From Apostichopus japonicus (lineage: Eukaryota > Echinodermata > Holothuroidea > Aspidochirotida > Stichopodidae): DNA of 64,000 nucleotides. The notes under the pieces are model-generated. The model did no database searches. It was not told where the DNA came from and saw only the letters and a program-made list of their open reading frames with translations. Location: NCBI RefSeq assembly GCF_037975245.1, contig NC_092562.1, positions 1,713,001 through 1,777,000 of the forward strand, written 5' to 3'. Both the position numbers and the translations under genes were made by a program. This document shows positions 24,435 through 34,985 of this stretch, one piece after another; within the stretch, counting starts at the first letter, position 1, and every line of letters starts with the position of its first letter.

Positions 24435-25010
24435 CGTCCGTGTTGGGGGGTTCGGATTGTGTGCCTTAGCGAGTTGGATAGATAATTCCAGGGAACTTTG
24501 TTACAACTCCGGATCATCGGTGGTTCTTTTTAAAGAGACGATTAAATACATTGTTTGAAAAGCGCGGAGTGGTGATTATATTATTGTCTATTTCTTTGGT
24601 CCTTCCAGACTATAGCCGTTCTTATTGGTGCTACTTTTTAAAAAAAAGGCAAGAAAAAAGCGTTTGATATTCTACTTTGCAATTTCTTTGAAAGGATACA
24701 GATTGGATCTCGGAAGCAACACTCATTTGCTGCATTGAAACATATTTCTAACTGACTGTTGTGATCAACAACAAAAATAAAAAATCAAACAATTTTCCCT
24801 TTGGAGTTTTTGGTGTGTATTTGTGTGTTCATTCTTCATTTTTTGGTGGATCTGATATTTTTCTTTGATCACTTAAAGCACACAATTACACTCATATACA
24901 TTTGTTGTTGTTTTGTTTTGTTTATTTCGAATTCAAGGAAAACCATGTTATATGGGAAGAAAAAATTGAAACATTGAATTTGTTTTTTTCTCGCAAACGA
25001 CGGCAACAGT

Positions 25011-26357
25011 ATGACTGTAACATATTCAGATAACATGGAGGAATGCAGAATCCCATTTTCCTCTGAGCGAGTCTCTGAAGCGCCTGTCCATGGACCACAC
25101 AAGTCTGTCATTAATTTTGTGGACGCTTCTAGGCAAGATCCCACCCTAGCGGGGAGTCCAGCCGAGGCGAGCCGTTCCGCCGCCTCGTCTCCCCCTCCTC
25201 TACATATGCAGGACCAAGAATCACTCCACTACTCATCGAGGCCGACAAGTGCAATACGGGATGATGACATTAAATCCGAGAACCATGTCTTAGATACTTC
25301 TGAGAAGGACAGCGATACCATCAGAGATGGTAGTTGTAACTCCGATGGGATACCAAGTACCACCGCGTCCGACGACAAAGACGCCGACTCATGCAGCTCC
25401 ACCAAGGGTGGTTCCGTCAAACCACCTTACTCTTACATCGCACTTATTACAATGTCCATATTACAATCACCGCAGAAAAGATTGACACTGAGCGGTATCT
25501 GTGAGTTTATCATGAACCGATTCCCGTATTATCGAGAGAAATTCCCCGTCTGGCAGAACAGTATTAGGCACAACTTATCCCTGAACGACTGCTTCGTGAA
25601 AATTCCACGGGAACCCGGCAATCCGGGCAAAGGTAACTACTGGACCCTGGACCCGGCCAGCGAGGACATGTTCGATAACGGGTCATTCTTGAGGAGAAGA
25701 AAGCGTTACAAGCGGCAACAGATTCTCGGGATCGACCCTCTCAGGGACGCCTCAGCATTTTTCGCCGCCAGTCATCCATACGCACGTCCATTTGGCTACG
25801 GGATGCACGCTCTGACCCATTCGCCGCACCATACGCTGGTCCCTTACCCATTTATTGCACCCTTACCACCGGCGATACCGCTTCCTTTACCCGCCACATC
25901 AGTGCCAAACTTCAGTCAGAGCAGTGCTATGAGTACACTTTTGAACGCTGGCTTGAAAGAGGACCTCCATAATAAAGACAGGAGCGAATCCCCACCGACA
26001 CCCACGTCGAGGTCCTCCTTCTCCATCGACAACCTGTTGAACAAAAAGAGTCCCTCCTCAGCCTCCCCTTCCCCCAGTCCGACCTCGAGCTCGATACCTG
26101 TCTCGCTACCCCAAATGACCAAAATGTTTTCACATCCTGTGTTACCTCCAGCAGGTAGCCTAATCTCTATGCAGCACGGCTTGTCTCATCATGCGGTCTC
26201 GATGGCTTGCACACTACCGGGTGCTCCCGGTATGAGTGCTTTCAGCGCACCGGGGGCAGCCGCTGCCGCGGCTGCCGCTGCGGCTGCTGGTTTCGATATG
26301 GAGAAGTATCGTAATGGGTTTTCGTGCAATGGACTCTCTCCATGGGTCTGGCGTTAG
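25011..26357 (+). CDS. foxD: FoxD-class forkhead transcription factor, single exon
   Basis: Complete 448-residue open reading frame with no intron. Residues 1-130 are an acidic, Ser-rich N-terminal region. The forkhead winged-helix DNA-binding domain spans about 136-235: it opens with [15 protein letters not shown], carries recognition helix [17 protein letters not shown], then [13 protein letters not shown] and a basic wing ending [10 protein letters not shown]. The LSGICEFI and [16 protein letters not shown] segments are typical of FoxD. A Groucho-type eh1-like motif, [10 protein letters not shown], lies at 336-345, matching FoxD repressors. A Pro/His-rich linker (about 255-300), Ser/Pro-rich stretch (327-361) and 11-Ala run (416-426) complete the C-terminal half. 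An in-frame TGA at 24975-24977 precedes the ATG, so the start is secure within the exon, though Met9 (25035, AACATGG) has the stronger initiation context. Family knowledge: a nuclear, probably repressive developmental regulator (neural, mesoderm or neural-crest-like programmes). No adjacent gene is visible. Assignment to FoxD is strong; the exact orthology name is inferred. Confidence 0.95.
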   Translation: MTVTYSDNMEECRIPFSSERVSEAPVHGPHKSVINFVDASRQDPTLAGSPAEASRSAASSPPPLHMQDQESLHYSSRPTSAIRDDDIKSENHVLDTSEKDSDTIRDGSCNSDGIPSTTASDDKDADSCSSTKGGSVKPPYSYIALITMSILQSPQKRLTLSGICEFIMNRFPYYREKFPVWQNSIRHNLSLNDCFVKIPREPGNPGKGNYWTLDPASEDMFDNGSFLRRRKRYKRQQILGIDPLRDASAFFAASHPYARPFGYGMHALTHSPHHTLVPYPFIAPLPPAIPLPLPATSVPNFSQSSAMSTLLNAGLKEDLHNKDRSESPPTPTSRSSFSIDNLLNKKSPSSASPSPSPTSSSIPVSLPQMTKMFSHPVLPPAGSLISMQHGLSHHAVSMACTLPGAPGMSAFSAPGAAAAAAAAAAAGFDMEKYRNGFSCNGLSPWVWR

Positions 26358-26677
26358 CCAAATTTTCGTCTCTCTTCGTTTTGTTTTTTCGTTTTTCTTT
26401 GGAAAGAGACTTTTTATGTCATGGAGAAAGGGAGAAAGCAAATGAAGAAAAGAACTCAAAACATACGTGAAATCCAACATCTTCTAGAGGAGAGAGAGAG
26501 GTACGTTTATTCGATGGATAGCGGATAAAGAAAGGGTTAAAGATCGGTGGAAAGACTTCTTCTTCCTGGTCCCCGCCAACTGATTGTGCAAAAACTGTAA
26601 GTAAGATTTCGTGAGTTTGAAAGGAACCTTACAATTTCATATAGTTTTTAATTTGAAAATCAAAATATTTTATTCCT

Positions 26678-26683
26678 AATAAA
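26678..26683 (+). terminator. Poly(A) signal 1 of foxD
   Basis: AATAAA lies 321 nt after the foxD stop codon, in an A/T-rich 3' region. It is the first canonical hexamer downstream of the gene on the same strand. Confidence 0.5.
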
Positions 26684-26744
26684 GGACGAAAAACCCGAAA
26701 AAATAGTATTTTTCATACCATAACTGTAAGGATTCTCTTTAAAC

Positions 26745-26750
26745 AATAAA
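26745..26750 (+). terminator. Poly(A) signal 2 of foxD
   Basis: A second AATAAA follows the first by 67 nt, and a T-rich stretch (CTTGTTTTTAATTGG) begins about 12 nt later, as expected for a downstream cleavage-stimulating element. It may be the main or an alternative polyadenylation site. Confidence 0.5.
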
Positions 26751-27060
26751 GAAAATCACACTTGTTTTTAATTGGTCGCCTACTGGTCTCATCTTAACTG
26801 CTTCAAATTGTTTTTATATTCTGTACTGATTTTATGGTGACATTATGTGCATTTTTACGAACTCTAATCGTTAATACTGACAAAGCTTAAAGGGTGCATT
26901 TTTTCTTTATTATCAGAAAAGTATTTAAATCACTTTTAAAATTAATAATTACTATATTAAGACCAATTCTCGCTTCATGTCCAAGAGGGTTGGGGGGGGG
27001 GGTGTCATTTGTAAAGGGCTGTTTATTTAACCAACAATTTTCTTTGCAATCAACGTTGAA

Positions 27061-27172
<112 letters not shown>

Positions 27173-27332
27173 TCAATTATATAATTATATAAGCACTAGG
27201 AAAAGAAAACCGCAATACAATTGCAAATTATATATGTAAATTTACATATTTATATACATATATATTACGTACATCGTCGTTTCGGACAAAGCAAACAATG
27301 CATGCTATAAGAATATACAATTTTGTTTGCCC

Positions 27333-27355
27333 GGGGAGGGGAGGGGAGGGGAGGC
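27333..27355 (+). repeat. (GGGGA)n G-quadruplex-capable tract
   Basis: Four consecutive GGGGA units preceded by CCC. The regular four-G spacing fits an intramolecular G-quadruplex. Confidence 0.7.
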
Positions 27356-27882
27356 GGAGATAGGGAGGAAAATGGGTAGGGTTGGTTATAGGAACGGTTA
27401 TTCTAATCCTATTTTGTTCTCCAAATGATAGATTAGACTTTACCGTTCGGTCACCTGCTCCATGCCTCTTAACCAAAGGTAGTGAACTAAATTTACTAAG
27501 CTGTTCAATAAAAAAGAAAGAACTAATAAAAGAAATTTCAAAATAATATTTCTTGCTATAGACATAGTGTGGTACACTACAAGAATGTTATCCATTTTTT
27601 TCGTAAAACAGAAAGGATAAATAACATAGAAAAAAAAAAAGAATTTGATCAACACTTTGGGGAAAAAAATGTAACTTATCAAGCTTAATCACGAGAAATA
27701 TTGTTATCATACAATTTCTAGCGAAACTGAAAGAAAACCCTTCATTTTAAGAAAAAATTGTTTTATTTCTCATTCAATACTTTTTCTTTTGTTACCTGCA
27801 TGAGCATAACTCTATACATGTGTACCCTATTTCAAATGATTGTTTATATATATGACAGATCGTTTATTTAAAATTGTTACCC

Positions 27883-27885
<3 letters not shown>

Positions 27886-27974
<89 letters not shown>
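27886..27974. repeat. (AT)n microsatellite
   Basis: Uninterrupted AT dinucleotides, about 89 bp. Confidence 0.95.
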
Positions 27975-27977
<3 letters not shown>

Positions 27978-28551
27978 ATATTCACTTGTTATTACTGGTC
28001 TTAATTCATGTGTTATACTTGATAATATTGTGTGTAGTATAACGCTGGCATAAATTTACTTTTTCAACCGTCACAGGACGTATTTCTTAAAAAGAAGAAA
28101 TCCCAAGCACGTGGTTGAATTATGATTAATTATTGATTTTTGATATTTCTATGGCAATCTGTGAATTTTGAAACTTTTCTCCCGATTTCTTATTGGTCAT
28201 TTCCGATATCGGTAATAACCAACTCCCAATTTATTAACCGTGTACTAGTGAAACGATTGGACAATTGTAGTGCCATGGAAGCAAAAAAATGCTCGTTTTC
28301 TCTTTGTCAGGAGGGGATTGGAAAGGGGAGGATGGGAGGGGATAACTGCCATGAAAAAAAAAAATTCTTCCAAGAATTGAGGATACGAATTATGTTATCA
28401 AGAAAAGAATAGAAAAATTTCAAAAAAAAAAGTATTTTTGTAACAGTAATCTACACAAATTTAAAATTCCCGGGATAACCCAACATATTCGTCATCAACA
28501 TCATTTTACCATTTCTTATTCTCTCTGTGTTATCGTTGACTTTTGAAAGTT

Positions 28552-28553
<2 letters not shown>

Positions 28554-28611
<58 letters not shown>
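28554..28611. repeat. (AT)n microsatellite
   Basis: Uninterrupted AT dinucleotides, about 58 bp. The apparent Tyr-Ile reading frames across it are artefacts of the repeat. Confidence 0.95.
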
Positions 28612-28614
<3 letters not shown>

Positions 28615-31600
28615 AGACTTGCGAAAAAAAGCCCTTGCTAGCTATTACTTTAAAGTGGAAAAGTATTACACAAAAAGCTCCATTTTTGACCGTATGTAGG
28701 CTATATTTTTTTTGTCCTATTTTTCTACGATGTCTTCTTTGTTTTGCTGACCAGTTCACTTAGCCAGAAAATTGCGGTCAAGGTCTTGCGTTTTTTTTCT
28801 TTCTTTTTCCAATATTTTCTATCTTCATAGAAATTTTCTGATAACGGGTTTGGGATCAATTCGTGAACTTTATAACAAGATTATCATTTTCACATACTTG
28901 ATTGATAATATTATATATACAAAAATCTCCCATATTATGCTCTATATAGTTTATATAGTTTCTTGCCTGCGCAAGATAGTAAAATTCTGAATAAGTTTTT
29001 TTTTCCTGTTTTTTTTTTTTTAATTTGTTACTTGTATCATGTTTTCGTATGATGTACAAATGTGTGCTATAAGTGAATATCTTCTTCATAATTTTTTTCA
29101 TCATTCTCTCAGAATTTTTGTGAAGGGCAACCTACAAAATTGGTGGTAAATGATTTTAAAACAAAAACCACTTTATTGTTATTCTAATGGTTTTGAGTAC
29201 AATTTTTGTTTTTATTCCTATCTGTTGGTATACTTATTTGTTGAAAAACGCCAATATGTGTTTTGTAGAAATTTTAAGTTATTTAATCGGCTTATAAAAA
29301 ATCAAGAAAAGTTCTGTATAAAATTTATGAACACAATAAGAGAAACAAAACACGAAAACAAAATGACACGCTTTTCAATTATTTTCTCGTCCCATTGTTC
29401 ATCAATTAATTCTCTTTTATTTCAAATCGAACATGTTCTTAAGGTTCGCAAATATTTGGAATGTTATACTTATCAACATTCATGTAATTTCATGTTCAGT
29501 TCCCAGGTTTACTCAACTCAATCGAATTCGCGGTTGTGGTACAACCTCCTCGCCACCCCCTCCCCCACCCCTCTCCCCCTTTGCCTTCAACTATTTTTAT
29601 ATTCTTACGTCCAGTTGAGAATGTTGAAATTTCATTTACGAATATTCTTGAACCAAAATATTGGAGAGAAAAAAAAGATGAAATGAAGGAAGCGGGCTAA
29701 TATAATACAACGATTGTAACTCAAAGTTAGGCATCATGAAAACGATAAAGAGCATACTTTTTGTAACAATTTTTCCCTTGCTCAGCTAGCCCTGCGCACG
29801 CCTCTCCCCCTTAGCCCCCTGCCTTCTCCTTATCATTTCTGTAACTCCCATTGTTCTTTTTAAAACGAACTGAAATCAACAAGCAGTTAATATTTGAAAT
29901 ACTTATTGAAAATTATTCGCAACCTCCTAACTGTGTGTTATTTTATTTACTCAACGACCTATTTTTTTCATTAAAAAAAAAAACTTAGTTTAGTAGTTAA
30001 TCGCCGAAAAATTCCTCTCAATTGCAATTTTGCTTAACATAAAACACGTTTAACCTTTCGGTTCATAATTATTCTAAAATGAAAGTATGTTCTACGTGTC
30101 TAGGTGATCATATTATTTTCCATAGCCGTTTCTATCTTATTTTACGAAAGAATCGGAAATCATCAAACATATTTCTTTCGTTTGAAAACATACTTTTACT
30201 TCAGTTTTTGGAAGAAATGTTGTAATGAAAACACCCTCTTTTACAATAGATTATAATGAATTTCTTTTTCTTGTTACTTTGGAGGCTTGTGTTCAAATGT
30301 GAAAATTACCAAATCCCTGACCAATCTAGTCCACCTTCAACAATTCGCATTTACCCTTGCCCTGACCACGTCCCTGGCTCTGACAACGACCATACAAGAT
30401 TTTAAAAACGAAGTTTCCAAAAAAAAAAAAAAAAATCCTTGTCGTGAAATTTGCTTGTATTTAATTTGATTTAGCCTACATATAATTCCAACTTTCTTCC
30501 CATTTTCACTCACAACAAAATGTGCCTTCCTTCCACTCACAAAACTGTTTATTAAACAAAAAAATTATAATAGAAACGTATTATTGATGGTGAGGCATCA
30601 GAATGTTGGTATACTCTAACCCCCCCCCCCCCTCAAAAAAAGGAGGGGGAAAAAAGGAAATTGGGTACATTTTCATGACAAAAAAACATCCCTGTTACAT
30701 CATTGGAGTATCACTTCAGTTTTTTTTTTAATTTTTCTCCCTTTTCGTTTATGTTCTTTTATTGCTCTTTCGAATGTAAGGTTTCATTTTAAGTTGTAGT
30801 AACTTTACACTTAGCCTATAATTACACAAAAGAAGAAAATCCTCCTCATATTTTTCCCCCGTCCTGAAGCTACATAGCCGGCTGGACATTTTTGAAGGCA
30901 GTCTATATGTCTATAAATTGCGCGGCAAGTGAGATTTTGTGTCTCGTCCCTTAAGCAGACGGACGGGTGGTAATTGATAAAAATAAAAAAAAAATAAAAA
31001 CTTCTGAAGTGAAATACGAGTTAAGGACTATCAGAAATTATTTAATTGTAACGTTGTGTAATAACACCGTTTGATCGGGTATGAAAGAGCTCATTTTTCT
31101 TCCCTCCGTTAACATATATATATAAAGAGCAAAGGTATAATGTCACTTTATGCCGTCTGATGATGTGAAAGGGGGAAACCAGGAATTATGTCACAGGTTA
31201 GTGATAGCAAACCAATTCTGACGAGGAAAAGGAAACTGACTAGAAGAAGCGGAAAGTCTGCCAATGGGATTTGTGTTTTTGCTTCTTCGTACTTTGGTTG
31301 TAGTGAGAATCAAGTTTGTACAGTCGCACGATGTGTATATGTGTTTTGGTGTATAAGAAGTGGTGGGGTTTGGGGGGTGGGGGGTGGGGGGAGGGGGGGA
31401 GGTCGTAGGTGGTTAGGAAAAGGGGCGACGAGTTGGCTTAACATTTTTAATTAAGACTAATTAAGACTAGCCGAATATATTAAAAAGTCGTCCAATTATT
31501 TATACATTTGCTACAAACAAACAAAAAAGAAGAAAAATTATGTTGTTACTGAAGAAGAAAAACAGACAACGTCCAACTACTGGAGTTATGGAGTCTAGTA

Positions 31601-31784
31601 CTTTAGAAGAAGCAGTGTCAGCACGACGATATTTTTGGCACGTTTTTCATAATTCTTATTTCTTTCTTAGATTAATATTTATAACTATAACTATATTATA
31701 ACTAAAAATCAATATAAAACAAAACTGTTAGCAAACTGCGTATTCACTAAAGAGCCTGTGTAAGAGAATGTGTAAAAGTAAGTT
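28612..31784. other. Gene desert, AT-rich
   Basis: A/T runs, a C run near 30620 and G-rich sequence near 31372-31402 (several runs of five or more G, G-quadruplex-capable). The 178-codon frame at 29150-29686 is Phe/Tyr/Asn/Lys-rich as expected from AT-rich DNA and shows no domain. Confidence 0.4.
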
Positions 31785-31824
31785 GGCTTGACGTTTCGAT
31801 CTTAGCAGGATCTTTTTCAAAGGC
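31785..31824 (-). mobile_element. Penelope-like element remnant with hammerhead-like core
   Basis: On the minus strand the sequence contains AAAGATCCTGCTAAGATCGAAACGTC. This resembles the recurrent Penelope-like retroelement end in which a GATCC-loop-GGATC stem is followed by GAAAC and GTC, the arrangement of a minimal hammerhead ribozyme. The expected CTGATGA core is degenerate here (CTTTGAA), so the ribozyme is probably inactive. No reverse transcriptase is nearby. Confidence 0.4.
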
Positions 31825-32643
31825 TGAATGACAAGTAACAGTAACAGAAGTGGCAAATACACACACAGAATACAGACAGGTTATAATACATTATAACTAA
31901 TGCATATAGCCTATACAAATCTAATGTACAAATCTGTATACAACGTTTTTTTAAGAGGGTGGTCGTGGGTGGGTGGAAGGGGGGGGAGGTATTTTTTCTC
32001 CTAATAAGCACATATGCAAACATTCGTTAGCTGTTGTGGGCATATTGTTTAAGTACTGACAGTCATGAATAAAGAATTGCTTAAAAGAAAATATATATAT
32101 ATATATAAAACATATGAATAAATAAATAAAATAAAAGTTAAAGAAACATTCATCGAAAATCTTTTAGAAATATAAAAAAAAAATATTAATATTAAGTTCG
32201 ATTTGGTAGAAACAAAATACGTAATATTATCGCAAAAGATGCTTACACAGCCTTACATAAACACACGTGACCTCTACAGCTCAAAATGACGGTTTGATTT
32301 TTTTTTATGTTAGTATACATGTAGAACAGATCCATATGTATGTATGAGTGTTATACGTGCGAGTCAATAGTGTGCTACATTGCCTGCTTGACTCGCCGGC
32401 TGCTGGGGTTTACATTGTGTTCTTTGACAAAAAGCTATTGTATAATGCGGAACTGAATTCTTTTGTCTGAGTAGCAGTTATAGCAAGACATACCTTGTAA
32501 CTTAGTACTAACAAGAGAAATCCATTTTCGAAGGCTACAAGCACTCAATTTATTGATAATTTTCAGTACTAACATAAAAAAAGGCATTTAATATTGCGTT
32601 TCAGAAAGACATTTCTTCACTTGCAATTTATTTAAAAAAAAAA

Positions 32644-32645
<2 letters not shown>

Positions 32646-32690
<45 letters not shown>

Positions 32691-32691
32691 G
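32646..32691. repeat. (AT)n microsatellite
   Basis: About 46 bp of AT dinucleotides flanked by TGTATA and TACATA, forming a near-palindrome. Confidence 0.9.
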
Positions 32692-33975
32692 CAACTTATT
32701 TTACTTCAATTAAGCCGTACCCAATTCTATCTCAACTGCACCCCAACCCCCCCCCCCCCATACCAAATGGAAAGGAGCTACCTTTCATCTCCATGTATTA
32801 TATTTATTTGTTTCTAAACCCGATAACCCGATCTGAGCATTTAAACCTTCGATATATACTACTTATTTACGAAATGTTTGTATTTCTAAAAATCGTAAAA
32901 TATTCTTCTGTTTTACCATCTTCTCATTTTTCTTTCTATTAATTTAATAACATTGAAATATAATTTCCGGGTAAAATTCTGATATCCAATGGAATGGAGG
33001 GAGGGTCAATTTTCAACCCGCCGCTGCCCCCCCCCCACCCTTCCATACCATGTTCATCCATCTCGTCTGCCCAACCCACATACCCCGTCCCATTGCTACA
33101 TTTCCCACTCACCCCGCCCATATATCCCTCACCTGGTACAGAAGTTAGACCATAGTTTATGGCTACTAGGAAGCTGCCATTTTGCTGTATTCCTGTGTAT
33201 GACAAGTTTGAGCCTTGATCATTAAGGAACATGGAGTTCAACAAGATGAACAAATTTCTGCGAAGGATCAACAGGGTGAACATCTAGTATCCACAACGAT
33301 GGCTTGATATCCGTGGTTCAACATTGAAATCTCACATTTGAATTATTACCAGTGTTTTAACGTTAGAGTGTCTTCATATACACTACAAGACTGTTGAAGC
33401 CGACCGAACTGGGGGTATAGAGGGACACTTGCTGAACCGTGATAAGGAATGGATGGGGAAAGGGGCATATGGACATCTCTATAAGGAGACAGTTGTGCTC
33501 AAGAAATATGAGAGAAAACAAAGCTGAACAATAGCTGTAAACAATACGACTTGGGTAAGTCGAACATTTGTTATTTTTTGTTGTTACATAACTATACACT
33601 GTAATTGTTTGCAATTTATCTTCATGTGTATCATCTGAATTTTATTTAGAGACTCGTAAAGTTCTGACCCCCTCCCCCCCCCCTGCCAACACCCTACCAA
33701 GTTTTCTTCGATTGAATAATCCATGTTTTTAAGTTTATCAATTGAAGCTTAACTTGATGTTTCATCTAAATAATAACAATTATATAAATATATTAATTTC
33801 AATTTTTGCATTTAAAGCAGTGCTCGTCAAATCTTGCAGGTAATTTAAACTATAAAATAGGCAAACATCCGGGCGCCATTTTCTAATAACTTTCTCATAA
33901 GTAACGAATATGTCTTTGATCAATTCCAATCATATTTTTTAGCATCCGTCAATTTTTTTTATAAGCCTCTAACGA

Positions 33976-34032
33976 CCCCCCCCCCAGCCCGCCCGCCCGC
34001 CCCGCCCGCCCCGCCCGCCCCGCCCCGCCCCC
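33976..34032. repeat. (CCCGCC)n GC-rich simple repeat
   Basis: A 57-bp C-rich block of alternating CCCGCC and CCCCGCC units after a poly-C run. Almost entirely C and G, with many CpG dinucleotides, in very AT-rich surroundings. The complementary strand is G-quadruplex-capable. Confidence 0.85.
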
Positions 34033-34548
34033 ACTCATAAAACGGTGAACGTGTAGTCATATACCTATTACCATTGTCGAAACATATCCTATGTGGTTTT
34101 CACTTGTTATATTTTACATCTTGATCACGGTAATTTGCTTTTCCTCACCGACATCAATAACGCATTTAAAAAAAAAGATACCATGCAATGACATCACTGT
34201 ACACCCATCTATGAACGTTTTATGGAAATATACTATGACACGTTAATTGCGTATGATAAGTAATATTAACATGCACTTGTTATATACAAAGTAAACTTTT
34301 TTTATCGTTTTGTCCCTCCCCCCCCCCTATATATATATTTCAACATCAGATGGTTCTTTCCATTTTAATTTGTTAATGATGACATCAAAAGTTATTTTAT
34401 ATTTATATTACAAGTGTTGCTCATAATGAATAATATGGTCGCTTATTATTATTTATGAACAATACTTCACATTGATCAGTTCTTGCTAAAGCAACTTTCA
34501 AAAAGACAAAATAAGAAAGAAAGTGCATCAAATTTTATATGAAGTTCA

Positions 34549-34985
34549 TCACCACCCTACCTCTACTCCTTCCTCTACCCCTACCTCTACCCCTACCCTA
34601 CCTCTACCCCTACCCCTACCTTACCTTTGCCATTACCTCTACCCCTACCCTACCTCTACCTCTATCCTACCTCTACCCCTAATGCAAATGAACTACATGC
34701 AGTTCACCACTACGCTGCACCTATCTTAACCCAAACCCCTCTACCCCAACCGTTTCCCTACCCTACCTCTACCCCTACCCTACATCTACCCCTAAATCTA
34801 CCCCGATTGCATCAAGTTCTCGATAAAATTCATCTCCCTCCAAAGCTACCCCTACCTACACCTATCTTCACCCATTCATTCCCATATACCATAATCAATA
34901 CCCCATACCCTTCCTCTACCCCTTCCTCTTCCTCTACCGACACCTCTACCTCTACCACCATCCGCCCCTTCAGACAAACCCCCAC
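34549..34985. repeat. CCCTAC/CTCTAC minisatellite
   Basis: Repeated CCTCTACC and CCCTACC words in irregular order, interrupted by unique islands such as ATGCAAATGAACTACATGC. The opposite strand reads as GGGTAG/GGTAGAGG, loosely similar to telomere-type G-rich repeats but not TTAGGG. Two local segments carry related GAAGTTCATCACCACCC and TGCAGTTCACCACTACG words, suggesting internal duplication. The open frames across it are a by-product of the pyrimidine-rich sequence. Confidence 0.8.

Larger units (their letters stand above)
31825..34548. other. Gene desert with poly-C and CCCGCC tracts
   Basis: C runs near 32747, 33027 and 33670 and a GC-rich simple repeat at 33976-34032 (listed separately). 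Open frames at 32939-33283 and 32989-33225 overlap on opposite strands and show no recognisable domain. Confidence 0.4.

Noticed and set aside
25229-26480. Several open frames antisense or out of frame to foxD
   Set aside because: They are shadows of the real coding exon, explained by its codon composition.
29150-29686. 178-codon frame rich in Phe, Tyr, Asn and Lys
   Set aside because: Composition is that of translated AT-rich DNA. It contains no domain and ends in a C-rich run.
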